A DNA stretch of 60,221 bases from Acidobacteriota bacterium (lineage in GTDB: Bacteria > Acidobacteriota > Thermoanaerobaculia > Gp7-AA8), in assembly GCA_019244185.1 (NCBI GenBank), contig JAFATB010000007.1:1-60221 (forward strand), written 5' to 3'. Made by a program: the position numbers and the translations under genes. Shown here in pieces: positions 20,618 through 29,470 of the stretch. How positions within the stretch are numbered: the first letter of the stretch is position 1; the number at the start of each line of letters is the position of its first letter. The notes beneath the pieces are model-generated. The model had not been told where the DNA came from. It searched no databases and was given only the letters and a program-made list of their open reading frames with translations.

Positions 20618-21939
20618 TCGCCGCGCGGCTCCGCGGCGGGACTGCTGTCGACGAGCGTCACCTTCGTGCCGTCGGGAAGTCCGTAGTTCCCTTCCGTGAC
20701 GACGGTCTCGCCGCCGGCGAGTCCCGAGACGATCTGCGTGCGTCCGCCGCTGCGGATGCCGGTCGTGACGTGCACCTCGTGCGCGACCGACTGCGCGTCG
20801 ACGACCATCACCGTGCCGCGGTTGCCGTTCGTCGCGTCGAGCGTGACGGCGGACGACGGCACGACCACGGCGCCGGGCGTCGCCTGCGCGGAGATGACGA
20901 CGCGCGCGGCGCCGTTCGCGCGCAGCGCGCCGCTCGGATTCGGCACCGTCACCCACACTTCGACGCCGCGGCTCTGCGCGTCGGCGCCGCGGCCGACGAG
21001 CGAGACGCGGCCGTCGATCGTCACGTCGGGACGCTCGTCGGCGATGACGCGCACGACGTCGCCCGGCTTCAGCGTCGCCGCGACCGCTTCGCCGACTTCC
21101 GCTTTCGCGATGAGCGTCGACGGATCGGCGATCGTCAGCAGCTTCGTGCCGGGCGACGCGAAGTCGCCCTGATGCTGGAACTGCTCGGTGACGACGCCGG
21201 CGAACGGCGCGCGAACCACCGCGTAACCGAGCTGCGCGTCGAGGCTCGCGAGCCGCTCGCGCGCCTGTTGTTCCTTTGCACGCGCAACCGTGACGTCGCC
21301 CGGATTCGTGACCCGGCCGTGCAGCGATGCCGCGGTCTCGGCGAGCCGTAGATCGTCTTCCGCGTTCGTCACCGCGAGCTCCGACGCCTCGAGATCTTTT
21401 TTCGAGATGCCGCCGTCGTCGAACAGCTTGCGCCGCCGCTCCAGTGTTTTGCGCGCGTTGTCGAGCGCCGCCTGCGCGTCGCGCACGCTCTTGCGATCTT
21501 CCGCACTGGTGAGCGGCACACTCCCCTCGACCGTCGTCCGCGACGTGGCCGCGCTCTCGCGCAACGCCGCCTCGGCTTCCGCGCGCTGCGCCGCGAGATC
21601 GCGCGACTCGAGCACCGCCAGCACCTCCCCCGCGGCGACGCCGCGGTTGACGAGCTGCCCCATCGCGCGGATCGGCGCGGCGATCTTCGGCGTGACGTCC
21701 GCCTGATTGCGCGGGACGAGCGTGGCGACGGTGGTGAGCTCGTTCGCGATCGTGGTCTGCTCCGCCTTCGCGACGCGCACGCTGACCACGACCGCTGTTT
21801 CTTCTTCGTCCGGCACCGCGCGGCAGCCGCGCCAGAGCAGCAGCGCGATCGCGAACGCAACGAGGACCGCGATTGCAACGAGTCTCCGCCGGTCGCGCCA
21901 CCACGCGCGGTTCGTCGCATCTTCGCGAAGTTCCGTCAT
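20614..21939 (-). CDS. RND efflux periplasmic adaptor (membrane fusion protein)
   Basis: A 441-residue HlyD/AcrA-like adaptor. One N-terminal membrane anchor (about 19-40) is followed by a beta-barrel/lipoyl region, a coiled-coil hairpin (about 120-220; many Glu, Arg, Ala heptads), the second lipoyl half (YAVVRAPFAGVVTEQFQH) and the C-terminal barrel and membrane-proximal domain. Both ends overlap neighbours by four bases (ATGA), so synthesis is coupled with the TolC-like protein before it and the pump after it. It would link the inner-membrane pump to the outer-membrane channel. Confidence 0.94.
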   Translation of the reverse strand: MTELREDATNRAWWRDRRRLVAIAVLVAFAIALLLWRGCRAVPDEEETAVVVSVRVAKAEQTTIANELTTVATLVPRNQADVTPKIAAPIRAMGQLVNRGVAAGEVLAVLESRDLAAQRAEAEAALRESAATSRTTVEGSVPLTSAEDRKSVRDAQAALDNARKTLERRRKLFDDGGISKKDLEASELAVTNAEDDLRLAETAASLHGRVTNPGDVTVARAKEQQARERLASLDAQLGYAVVRAPFAGVVTEQFQHQGDFASPGTKLLTIADPSTLIAKAEVGEAVAATLKPGDVVRVIADERPDVTIDGRVSLVGRGADAQSRGVEVWVTVPNPSGALRANGAARVVISAQATPGAVVVPSSAVTLDATNGNRGTVMVVDAQSVAHEVHVTTGIRSGGRTQIVSGLAGGETVVTEGNYGLPDGTKVTLVDSSPAAEPRGE

Positions 21940-23234
21940 TCCCCTGCCGCCTCCCGTAAATGCGCGAGCGCGAGCTGCCAGTCGAACAGCGCCTGCTGTA
22001 ACGTCAGCCGCTGCTGCGCGCGCGTGGTCTGCGCGTCCGTGGCCTCGGAGATCGGCGCCTCGCCCGCGCGGTAGCGCGCGACCGAGATCGTGACGTTGCG
22101 CTCCGCATCCGCCAGCGCCTGCCGCGCGTTGTCGACGCGCGCCGCCGCCGTCACCGCTTCCTCGCGCGCCGTCGCATACTCGACATACAAGCCGCGCGAC
22201 GTCAGCTCGCGCTGCGCCTCCGCGGCTCTCCGCGCGAGCTGCGCCTCGCGGATCTTGCTCGCCGTGATGCCCCAGTCGAACAGCGGCACGTCGACGAGCG
22301 CGGTGGCCAGCGTGCCGCGATGCTGCTTCAGCGCATCGGCCAGCAGCGAGTCGGAGTCGAAGCCGCGGTCGAGCGAGTACGTGATGCGCGGCAGCAGCTC
22401 GCCGCGCGCGACGCCGACGCCCGCGCGCGCCGCCTGCAGCTGCGCGTTCGCCTGCACGAGCTCCGGACGCCGCGCGACACCGGCGGGCGTGAACGTCTCC
22501 AGCACGCTTGCATCGATCGTCTGCGGCAGCGGCTCGATCGACGGCGCCGTGGAAACGTCCGCGCCGAGGAGCGTCGCGAGGCCGACGTTGGCCACGGCTT
22601 CGGCTTCGCGCGCCTGCAGCACGTCATCGCGCCGCGCCGCGGTCTGCAGCCGCGCGCGGATCCAGTCGACCTCCGGCACCTCGCCCGCGTCGAAGTTGAG
22701 CCGCGTTACGCGCTCGAACTCCTCCGCCGCCGCGAGACTTTGCTCCGCGGCCGCGCGTTTCGCGTGCGCCAGCGCGGCCCCGTAATACCCCTCGGTCACG
22801 CCGCGCGCGAGCGCAAGCCGCGCGATGGTCGTGCCGGCGCGCGCGGCGTCGAGCAGCGCACGCGCGCGGCGCATCGTCGCCAGCGTCGCGATGCCGAACT
22901 CCCCCGCGACGCCGGTGAGGTTCTGATACTCGTGCACCGCGTTCGCGGCAATGAAGCTCGGCACGTCCGGCGGCCCGCCGCGCTCGTGCGAGTTGTAGGT
23001 GATCGTGAACTCGTCGCGGATGCGCGGCAGCAGCGCCGCGCGCGCCTGGCGCAACTCCTCCGCCGCCGTCGCCTCGTCGAGCTCCGCCTGCCGCAGCGCG
23101 GAGACCTGCTGCAACGCCGCCGACTGCGCCGCGGCGAGCGAGAGCGGCGCGGGCGCGGGCGGGGGTTCCTGCGCGACGACCGTCGTCGCGAGCGCCGCCA
23201 TCACCATCGCCGCCAGTGCGAGGCCGTTCCTCAT
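21936..23234 (-). CDS. TolC-family outer-membrane efflux channel
   Basis: A 432-residue outer-membrane factor with two internally repeated OEP halves, long Ala/Arg/Glu-rich helices and LSLAAAQSAALQQ near the N-terminus, typical of the family. The start at 23234 gives a proper signal peptide (MRNGLALAAMVMAALATTVVAQ); a TTG/ATG-proximal alternative at 23276 adds 14 residues without a better signal. It is the first gene of the coupled efflux operon and is transcribed divergently from the two-component genes, which are the natural candidates for controlling it. Confidence 0.92.
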   Translation of the reverse strand: MRNGLALAAMVMAALATTVVAQEPPPAPAPLSLAAAQSAALQQVSALRQAELDEATAAEELRQARAALLPRIRDEFTITYNSHERGGPPDVPSFIAANAVHEYQNLTGVAGEFGIATLATMRRARALLDAARAGTTIARLALARGVTEGYYGAALAHAKRAAAEQSLAAAEEFERVTRLNFDAGEVPEVDWIRARLQTAARRDDVLQAREAEAVANVGLATLLGADVSTAPSIEPLPQTIDASVLETFTPAGVARRPELVQANAQLQAARAGVGVARGELLPRITYSLDRGFDSDSLLADALKQHRGTLATALVDVPLFDWGITASKIREAQLARRAAEAQRELTSRGLYVEYATAREEAVTAAARVDNARQALADAERNVTISVARYRAGEAPISEATDAQTTRAQQRLTLQQALFDWQLALAHLREAAGE

Positions 23235-23259
23235 CTTCGCGGCGTCATCGTGCCCGCTC

Positions 23260-23274
23260 GTTCCTAAACGGAAC
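23260..23274. promoter_or_regulatory. Inverted repeat GTTCC-N5-GGAAC between efflux operon and regulator
   Basis: GTTCC TAAAC GGAAC sits in the 64-base divergent gap, about 13 bases ahead of the regulator's -10 box and about 26 bases before the TolC-type start. It is a candidate operator for the adjacent response regulator. Short arms make this tentative. Confidence 0.35.
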
Positions 23275-23286
23275 ATGAACGCGCCT

Positions 23287-23292
23287 TACGAT
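23287..23292 (+). promoter_or_regulatory. -10 box TACGAT for leaderless response-regulator gene
   Basis: TACGAT is six bases before the ATG at 23299, and no RBS is visible, in line with other genes in this window. Confidence 0.5.
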
Positions 23293-23298
23293 GTACGC

Positions 23299-23979
23299 AT
23301 GCGCGTGCTCGTCGTCGAAGACGATCCGGACATGTCGCGCTTCATCGCGCGCGGATTGTCCGAGGAGGCGTACGCCGTCGACGTGGCGACGACGGGAGAA
23401 GAAGCGCTGGAACGCGCGCTCACCGCGCCGTACGACGCCGTCGTGCTCGACGCGATGATCCCGCCGCCGGACGGCTTCGAAGTCTGCCGGCGGTTGCGGC
23501 AGTCGTCGCTCGACGTCTCGATCCTGATGCTCACCGCGCGCGACGCGCTGCGCGACCGCATCGAAGGACTCGACTCCGGCGCCGACGACTACCTCGTGAA
23601 ACCGTTCGCGTTCGAAGAGCTGCTCGCGCGGCTGCGCGCGCTGCTGCGCAGGCGCGGCACGCGCCAGCTGCCGGTGGTCACGCTCGGCGATCTGCGGATC
23701 GACACGCGCTCGCATTCCGTCACGCGCGGCGGCGAGACGCTCGTGCTAACGACAAAGGAGTACACGCTGCTCGAATACCTCGTTGTCAACGCGGGCCGCG
23801 TGATCGGACGCGAGGAGCTCGCCGAGCACGTCTGGAACGAGGCCTTCGATCCGTTCTCGAATCTCATCGAGGTCTACATCGGCCGGCTGCGGCGGATCGT
23901 CGACCGCGACCGCGATGTGAAGCTGATCCACACCATCCGCGGCGCGGGCTACATCGCCGACGTGCGAGGCGCGGCGTGA
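23299..23979 (+). CDS. OmpR/PhoB-family response regulator
   Basis: A 226-residue two-component regulator. The receiver domain (1-115) has the acidic pair in VVEDDPDM, the phosphorylation Asp near residue 51 (AVVLDAMIP), a Thr in LTARDALRD and the Lys in YLVKPF. The C-terminal winged helix (about 128-222) carries the OmpR-type block TTKEYTLLEYL and ends GAGYIADVR. The stop overlaps the GTG of the histidine kinase (GTGA), so the pair is coupled. It diverges from the TolC/adaptor/RND operon and is the likely regulator of that pump, though the inducing signal is unknown. Confidence 0.95.
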   Translation: MRVLVVEDDPDMSRFIARGLSEEAYAVDVATTGEEALERALTAPYDAVVLDAMIPPPDGFEVCRRLRQSSLDVSILMLTARDALRDRIEGLDSGADDYLVKPFAFEELLARLRALLRRRGTRQLPVVTLGDLRIDTRSHSVTRGGETLVLTTKEYTLLEYLVVNAGRVIGREELAEHVWNEAFDPFSNLIEVYIGRLRRIVDRDRDVKLIHTIRGAGYIADVRGAA

Positions 23980-25373
23980 TCGTGCAGTCGATCCGCGGCC
24001 GCCTCACCGCGTGGTACACGCTCGTCCTCGGCATCGTGCTCGTCGCGACCGGCTGGTTCACGTATGCGCTCATCCGCGCGCAGGTGCGGCGCGATACCGA
24101 CGCCGCGCTCGCGTCGACGACGCGTGAGGTGATCCGCGCGCTCGTCGACGAGTCCGCCGAGAACCACGACACGCTCGACGCCGAGCCGGCGAGCGTCGTG
24201 CTCTCGCCGCTACGCGAGAAAACGCGCGCCGTGGCCGTCTTCACGAGCGACGGGCGACTGCTCGCGAGCTCCGACGTTGGCGACGCGCATGTGCTCGATG
24301 TCGCGCATATCGGCCAGCGCGTGCAGCGCGGACGCGCCGGCTACGACACACGTCATCGCGTGCGCGCCTTGCTGACGCCCGCGGTCATCGCCGGCACACG
24401 CGCCACGATCGTCGTCGCGCAGACGCTCACCGTGCAGGACGCGCTGCTCGCCGATCTCCGCCGCGCGATGATGCTCGCCATTCCGCTCGCGCTCCTCGTC
24501 GCTTCCCTCGGCGGCTATCTCCTCGCCCGCAAGAGTCTCGCGCCGGTCGCGGCGATGGGACGCAAGGCCGCCGCGATCGGCGCGTCCGATCTCGCCGAGC
24601 GCATCGACGTCGCCAATCCGCACGACGAGCTCGGCGAGCTCGCCACGACGCTCAACGGCCTCCTCGCGCGGGTCGAGGAAGCGTTCGCGTCGCAGCGCCG
24701 CTTCATGGCCGATGCGTCGCACGAGCTGCGCACGCCCGTCGCGATCCTGCAGGGCGAGATCGACGTCGCGCTCGCGCGCGAGCTGCGCGATCCCGCCGAC
24801 TACCGCGAGTCGCTCGCGATCATGCGCAAGTCCGTGCGCCGTCTCGCGCGCATCGTCGGCGACCTCTTTCTCATCGCCCGCAGCGACGCCGGCGAGTTTC
24901 CCGTGCAGCGGGAGCGCTTCTATCTCGACGAAGTCGTCGCGCAGACCGTGCACTCGTTCCGCACGCTCGCCGCGGAGCGTTCCGTCGTCTTGCGCGAGGA
25001 GCACGAACCCGAGCTGCCGATCGAAGGCGACTCCGATCTCGTGCAGCGCATGCTCGGCAATCTCATCGAGAACGCCATTCGCCACACGCCCGCCGATGCC
25101 ACGGTGTTCGTGCGCACGACGGCGAGCGACGCGCGCTACACGATTGAGGTCTGCAACGACGGCGCGCCGATCCCGCCGGCGATGCACGAGGCGATCTTCG
25201 CGCGTTTCGTGCGCGTCGATGCCGCCCGCGGCGCGTCGCATCCATCGCTCGGCAGCGGCGCCGGCCTCGGGCTGCCGATCGCGCGGTGGATCGCGGAGAC
25301 GCACGGCGGCACGCTGCGGCTCGAACGTTCCGACGCGTCGGGCACGCGCTTCGTCGTCGCGTTGCCGCGCTGA
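23976..25373 (+). CDS. Sensor histidine kinase of the adjacent regulator
   Basis: A 465-residue membrane kinase. It has TM1 about 10-32, a periplasmic sensor loop of about 130 residues, TM2 about 165-186, a HAMP domain (about 186-240), the H box ADASHELRTPVAIL with the phospho-accepting His near 248, and an ATPase domain with NLIENAIRHTP (N box) and GSGAGLGLPIARWI (G2 box). All catalytic boxes are intact. GTG start overlapping the regulator stop. The short periplasmic domain suggests it senses an envelope-side cue such as a pump substrate; this is inference. Confidence 0.95.
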   Translation: MIVQSIRGRLTAWYTLVLGIVLVATGWFTYALIRAQVRRDTDAALASTTREVIRALVDESAENHDTLDAEPASVVLSPLREKTRAVAVFTSDGRLLASSDVGDAHVLDVAHIGQRVQRGRAGYDTRHRVRALLTPAVIAGTRATIVVAQTLTVQDALLADLRRAMMLAIPLALLVASLGGYLLARKSLAPVAAMGRKAAAIGASDLAERIDVANPHDELGELATTLNGLLARVEEAFASQRRFMADASHELRTPVAILQGEIDVALARELRDPADYRESLAIMRKSVRRLARIVGDLFLIARSDAGEFPVQRERFYLDEVVAQTVHSFRTLAAERSVVLREEHEPELPIEGDSDLVQRMLGNLIENAIRHTPADATVFVRTTASDARYTIEVCNDGAPIPPAMHEAIFARFVRVDAARGASHPSLGSGAGLGLPIARWIAETHGGTLRLERSDASGTRFVVALPR

Positions 25374-25375
25374 CG

Positions 25376-25381
25376 TATCCT
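25376..25381 (+). promoter_or_regulatory. -10 box TATCCT for leaderless LytS-type kinase gene
   Basis: TATCCT is seven bases before the ATG at 25389 and starts just after the stop of the preceding kinase gene. It suggests a separate promoter for the LytS/LytTR pair. Confidence 0.45.
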
Positions 25382-25388
25382 CATCGCG

Positions 25389-26468
25389 ATGTCGCAATCC
25401 GCCGCGTCCGTCCGGCGACCGGATCTCGCGCCGCAGCCGTGGCGGCGGCTCCTCGTCACCTTCGCGCTGGCCCTCGGCCTCGCGCTCCTGCTGCGCGACG
25501 GCTGGACGACCGGCTTCGCTTCGCTGCTGCTGCGCACGATCACCATCGCGCTCGTGGCGCTGCTGATGTTCACCTTCTTCGAGCGCCATCCGCGGCAGCT
25601 GCCGCGATGGATCGCGCGCTGGGTGCTGCAGGTCGTCTCCGTCGGCGTGGCGATGCCGGTGACGACGCTCGCGATCTACGTTCTGTCGACGCCGGCGGGC
25701 GCGCCGCCGTTCTGGGCGGATCGCGAGCGGATGGACGGCTTCATGCTGCTGACGTTTCTCAGCATCCTCGCCGCGCCGTGGACAGCACTCGCCGCGCTGC
25801 TGCGGCAGCGCGAGGCGTTTGCGCGGCATCAGGCGCTCGCGTTCGAGCTGCAGCGCAGCGAGCTCGAACGGCAGGCGCTCGACGCGCGGCTGCATCTGCT
25901 CCAGGCGCAAGTCGCGCCGCATTTCCTCTTCAATACGCTCGCGAACGTGCAGGCGCTCGTCGACGCCGGCTCGCCGCAGGCCGCGCCCGTGCTGCGCAGC
26001 CTCGTCGCGTATCTGCGCGCCGCGGTGCCGCTGCTAGGCGAGCCCGCGCCGGCGGTCGGCCGCGAGATCGAGCTCGTGCGCGCGTACCTCGAGCTGATGC
26101 ACATGCGCATGCCCGACCGTTTGCAGTTCGCGCTGCACGTCGACGACGACGCACTCGCCTTGCGCTGTCCGCCGACGGCGCTCCTGACGCTCGTCGAGAA
26201 CGCCGTGCGCCACGGCATCGATCCGAGCGAGGAAGGCGGCCGCATCGACATCGACGTTGCGCGGCGCGGCGAGCGCTGCGTCATCCGCGTCGACGACAGC
26301 GGCGTTGGCCTCCGCGCGACGACTCGCGGCCTCGGCACCGGACTCACGACCTTGCGCGAGCGGCTCGCGCTAATGTTCGGCGACGACGTGCAACTGAGCG
26401 TGAGCGCGCGCACGCCGCACGGCGTCTCGGCGGAAGTGAGCTTCCCCGCGCGTACGGAGGTGCGTTGA
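25389..26468 (+). CDS. LytS/YehU-type sensor histidine kinase
   Basis: A 359-residue kinase of the His_kinase (PF06580) family. The N-terminal half has about four membrane helices (30-145) and a short coiled linker. The H region LQAQVAPHFLFNTLANVQAL has the phospho-accepting His near residue 177, and the ATPase domain has LLTLVENAVRHGID and DSGVGL motifs. No extracellular sensor domain is evident, so the signal is probably felt in the membrane. Its stop overlaps the start of the LytTR regulator by one base. Confidence 0.93.
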   Translation: MSQSAASVRRPDLAPQPWRRLLVTFALALGLALLLRDGWTTGFASLLLRTITIALVALLMFTFFERHPRQLPRWIARWVLQVVSVGVAMPVTTLAIYVLSTPAGAPPFWADRERMDGFMLLTFLSILAAPWTALAALLRQREAFARHQALAFELQRSELERQALDARLHLLQAQVAPHFLFNTLANVQALVDAGSPQAAPVLRSLVAYLRAAVPLLGEPAPAVGREIELVRAYLELMHMRMPDRLQFALHVDDDALALRCPPTALLTLVENAVRHGIDPSEEGGRIDIDVARRGERCVIRVDDSGVGLRATTRGLGTGLTTLRERLALMFGDDVQLSVSARTPHGVSAEVSFPARTEVR

Positions 26469-27262
26469 TGGCGGCGCGTCCGACGGCGCTCATCGCCGAC
26501 GACGAGCCGCTCCTCGTCGATGCGCTCGTCCGCCAGCTCGCGGAGATGTGGCCGGAGCTCGACGTCGTCGCCCAGGCGCGCAACGGACGCGAGGCCATCC
26601 AGCTCTTCGACGAACGGCAACCCGACATCTGCTTTCTCGACGTGCACATGCCGGGACTCTCCGGCGTCGCCGCCGCGAATCACATCGGCCGCCGCGCGCA
26701 TCTCGTCTTCGTCACCGCGTTCGATCACTACGCCGTGCAGGCGTTCGCGCAGGGCGCGCTCGATTACTTGCTGAAGCCGGTCGAGCCCGCGCGGCTCGCG
26801 GAGACGGTCGCGCGGCTCAAGGAGCGCCTGCAAGCGTCGCGTCCGGCGGTGAACACGGAGACGCTGCTGCAGCAGCTCACCGCGCAGCTCGCGGCGGCGC
26901 GGAGCGTACCGTCGACAGCGGCGGCGCACCTGCGCTGGATTCGCGCGCAGACGGGCAACACGCTGCGCCTCATCGCCGTCGATGACGTCGACTTTCTCCG
27001 CTCCGACGAAAAGTACACGCTCGTCGCCTGGCGCGACGGAAGTCAGCCGCGCGAGGCCGTCGTGCGCACGCCGCTGAAGGACCTGCTCGCGCAACTCGAT
27101 CCCGAGCAGTTCGCGCAGGTGCACCGCTCCGTCGTCGTGAACCTGCGCGCCATCGATCACGTGCGCCGCCACGACAACGAGACCGCCGAGATCCACCTCA
27201 AAGGCCGCGACGACGTGTTGCCCGTCAGCCGCAACTACGTGCATCTCTTCCGGCAGATGTGA
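26468..27262 (+). CDS. LytTR-family response regulator
   Basis: A 264-residue regulator. Receiver domain 1-120 has ADDEPLL, phosphorylation Asp near residue 57 (CFLDVHMPG), TAFDHYAVQAF and LLKPVEP. After a helical linker, the LytTR DNA-binding domain (about 155-262) has VDFLRSDEKYTLV, the block HRSVVVNLRAI and LPVSRNYVHLF. An RBS (GGAGGT) lies in the end of the kinase gene. The target genes are unknown. A different reading frame longer at the 5' end is antisense noise over the kinase gene. Confidence 0.93.
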   Translation: MAARPTALIADDEPLLVDALVRQLAEMWPELDVVAQARNGREAIQLFDERQPDICFLDVHMPGLSGVAAANHIGRRAHLVFVTAFDHYAVQAFAQGALDYLLKPVEPARLAETVARLKERLQASRPAVNTETLLQQLTAQLAAARSVPSTAAAHLRWIRAQTGNTLRLIAVDDVDFLRSDEKYTLVAWRDGSQPREAVVRTPLKDLLAQLDPEQFAQVHRSVVVNLRAIDHVRRHDNETAEIHLKGRDDVLPVSRNYVHLFRQM

Positions 27263-27272
27263 AGCGCCGAAG

Positions 27273-27278
27273 TATCAT
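27273..27278 (+). promoter_or_regulatory. -10-like box TATCAT ahead of the gene at 27301
   Basis: TATCAT at this position would start transcription near 27285, just before the GAGAGGAG RBS. No clear -35. Confidence 0.35.
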
Positions 27279-27286
27279 CCCGCCCC

Positions 27287-27294
27287 GAGAGGAG
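27287..27294 (+). promoter_or_regulatory. RBS GAGAGGAG fixing a TTG start at 27301
   Basis: GAGAGGAG lies six bases before TTG at 27301. A GTG at 27259 in the same frame overlaps the previous stop and has no RBS at the right distance. Confidence 0.7.
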
Positions 27295-27300
27295 CATCAC

Positions 27301-27843
27301 TTGGCAGGACTGCGAAGGGGCCGCGTTTCACGCCTGGTTTTCTCTTGCATCGTGCTCGCGCTGCTCGGACGTTGCGCGCACAGCACCGCGAGCACCGCTG
27401 TTCCGAGCGCGAAGATCGACGGCTGCCTCGCGGACGCGTCGTGCACGCGGGAAGTGCCGTGTCCGGACGCCGAGGTGCCGATGAAATGCTATGGACCTCT
27501 GCAGGCGCGTTTCTGGTGCTGCTGGATCGATCCGTACCGGCGCACGCAATCCGGCGCGCAAGGCGCAACGGTCATCAGAGTGATCAACGGCGATGCGCAT
27601 GACTCGCTTCGTTCGGCGCAGTTTTCCGCGCGGAGCGGGCGAAAGGAGATCGGCTCGGAGTGCCTCGCGGCAGGCGAATCGCGCGAATGGCAGGCGCCTC
27701 CGCGCGCGGCGCGATCCACGATCCGCGTGCGCGTCTTTGCCGATGCAGCGTGTCGCGGCGAGATGCTGTTCGAAGGCAGCGTCGAGAGCAGCGCCGGCGC
27801 GCTGCTGTGGTTCCACGACGGCCATTTCCGCCTCGACGGCTGA
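27301..27843 (+). CDS. Small secreted cysteine-rich protein (180 aa)
   Basis: The TTG start gives MAGLRRGRVSRLVFSCIVLALLG, a basic n-region and hydrophobic core followed by RCAH; the Arg before Cys makes a true lipobox doubtful. The mature part has about nine cysteines (for example CLADASCTREVPCPD and FWCCW), suggesting disulfides or metal binding in the periplasm. The C-terminal half looks beta-rich. I do not recognise the family. It ends eight bases from the convergent comM-like gene. Confidence 0.65.
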   Translation: MAGLRRGRVSRLVFSCIVLALLGRCAHSTASTAVPSAKIDGCLADASCTREVPCPDAEVPMKCYGPLQARFWCCWIDPYRRTQSGAQGATVIRVINGDAHDSLRSAQFSARSGRKEIGSECLAAGESREWQAPPRAARSTIRVRVFADAACRGEMLFEGSVESSAGALLWFHDGHFRLDG

Positions 27844-27850
27844 CGGCCTC

Positions 27851-29380
27851 TCATCGAAAGTACGCCCGATCCAGCGCGCGGTACTGCACCGCCTCGGCCA
27901 CGTGATGCGACGCGATCGACTCGGCGCCTTCGAGATCGGCGATCGTCCGCGCGACTTTGAGGATGCGGTCGTGCGCACGGGCGGAAAGGCCGAGGCGCTC
28001 GATGGCGGTGATGAGGAGGCGGCGTGAGGGAGCGTCGGACTGGCAGAAGCGGCGGATGTGGCGCGGGTTCATCTCCGCGTTGCAGACCAGCGCGTTGCGG
28101 CGGAAGCGCTCGCGCTGACGCTCGCGCGCCGACTCCACGCGCGCGCGGATCGACGCCGACGACTCGCCCGGCTCCGTCGACGCGATCTCCTCGCCCGCGA
28201 GCGCCGCGACTTCGACCTGCAGGTCGATGCGATCGAGCAGCGGTCCCGAGATCTTCGCGAGATAACGCGAGATCTGCAGCGGCGTGCAGAGACAGTCGCG
28301 GCGCGGATCGTTGAAGTAGCCGCACGGACACGGATTCAGCGCGGCGGCGAGTGTGAAGCGCGACGGGAACGTCACCGTGCGCGCCGCGCGGGCGATCGTC
28401 ACGAGGCCGTCCTCCATCGGCTGGCGCATCACCTCCAGCGTCTCGCGGCGGAACTCCGCGAGCTCGTCGAGAAAGAGCACGCCGTGATGCGCGAGGCTCA
28501 CCTCGCCCGGGCGCACCGGCGCGCCGCCGCCGGCCATCCCCGCCGTCGAGATCGTGTGATGCGGCGCGCGGAACGGGCGTCGCGTGAGCAAACCTCCGCC
28601 CGCGGAAAGCACGCCGGCGACGGAATGGATCTTCGTGGCGACGATGGCCTCGTCGAGCGTGAGACGCGGGAGGATCGTTGCGAGCCGCTTCGCGAGCATC
28701 GTCTTTCCGGCGCCGGGCGGGCCGATCATCATCACGTTGTGGCCGCCCGCGGCCGCGACTTCGAGCGCGCGCTTCGCCTGCGCCTGCCCGCGCACGTCCG
28801 CGAAATCGGCGGCATCCGTCGTATCGACTTCCGGCGCGAACGACTGCGCCGGCGAGAGAGCGTGCTCGCCGCGCAGATGCTGCAGCAGCGCGAGCAGATG
28901 CGGGGCGCCGACGACATTCACGCGCGGCACTGCCGCCGCTTCGTTCGCGTTTGCAGCAGGCACGATCAGCTCGCGGATCGCGTCGTCGTGCGCGAGCGCC
29001 GCCGAGATCGCGAGTGTGCCGCGCAGCGGCGCGAGCGTGCCGTCGAGCGAGAGCTCGCCCGCGAAGATGCGGCCGGACACGTCTTCGTCGCGCAGGAGCT
29101 CGTGCGCGTGCAGCATGCCGATGGCGATCGGCAGATCGAAGCCCGAGCCTTCCTTGCGGACGTCCGCGGGCGAGAGGTTCACCGTCACGTGGCGCGACGG
29201 CAGATGCAGCCCGCAGTTCGCGAGCGCGGAGCGGACGCGCGAGTACGACTCGCGCACCGCGGGGTCGGGCAAGCCGACCAATGTGAATCCCGGCTGTTGC
29301 GATTGCCGGGCATCGACTTCGATGACGATGCGGACGGCGTCGATGCCGAAGGTCGCAGCGCTCCATACTTTCGAGAGCAT
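27851..29380 (-). CDS. comM: ComM/YifB family Mg-chelatase-like AAA+ ATPase
   Basis: A 509-residue AAA+ protein of the ComM/YifB group, a helicase that promotes branch migration during natural transformation in characterised species. The N-terminal LonC/S5-like domain (MLSKVWSAATFGIDA, VGLPDPAVRESYSRVRSA) runs to about 170. Walker A is GPPGAGKTMLAKRL near 222, the Walker B region LFLDELAEF, and a zinc-finger-like CPCGYFNDPRRDCLC sits near 355. Length is normal for the family (about 506). The start at 29380 matches the conserved family N-terminus; a longer ORF adds 23 unsupported residues. It suggests DNA uptake ability, but no other competence genes are here. Confidence 0.93.
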   Translation of the reverse strand: MLSKVWSAATFGIDAVRIVIEVDARQSQQPGFTLVGLPDPAVRESYSRVRSALANCGLHLPSRHVTVNLSPADVRKEGSGFDLPIAIGMLHAHELLRDEDVSGRIFAGELSLDGTLAPLRGTLAISAALAHDDAIRELIVPAANANEAAAVPRVNVVGAPHLLALLQHLRGEHALSPAQSFAPEVDTTDAADFADVRGQAQAKRALEVAAAGGHNVMMIGPPGAGKTMLAKRLATILPRLTLDEAIVATKIHSVAGVLSAGGGLLTRRPFRAPHHTISTAGMAGGGAPVRPGEVSLAHHGVLFLDELAEFRRETLEVMRQPMEDGLVTIARAARTVTFPSRFTLAAALNPCPCGYFNDPRRDCLCTPLQISRYLAKISGPLLDRIDLQVEVAALAGEEIASTEPGESSASIRARVESARERQRERFRRNALVCNAEMNPRHIRRFCQSDAPSRRLLITAIERLGLSARAHDRILKVARTIADLEGAESIASHHVAEAVQYRALDRAYFR

Positions 29381-29470
29381 GGTGTGCGACCGATGACCAG
29401 AAGTTCGTTCCCCGCCCGCGAGTATCCCTCGGCGTACGACGCATTGCAACGCCGCTCCGTATCAGCCTCG

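Noticed and set aside
17561..21904. 1447-codon minus-strand frame under the pump and adaptor genes
   Set aside because: The pump starts at 20617, where RND sequence begins and the adaptor stop overlaps; the upstream part is out of frame with the adaptor.
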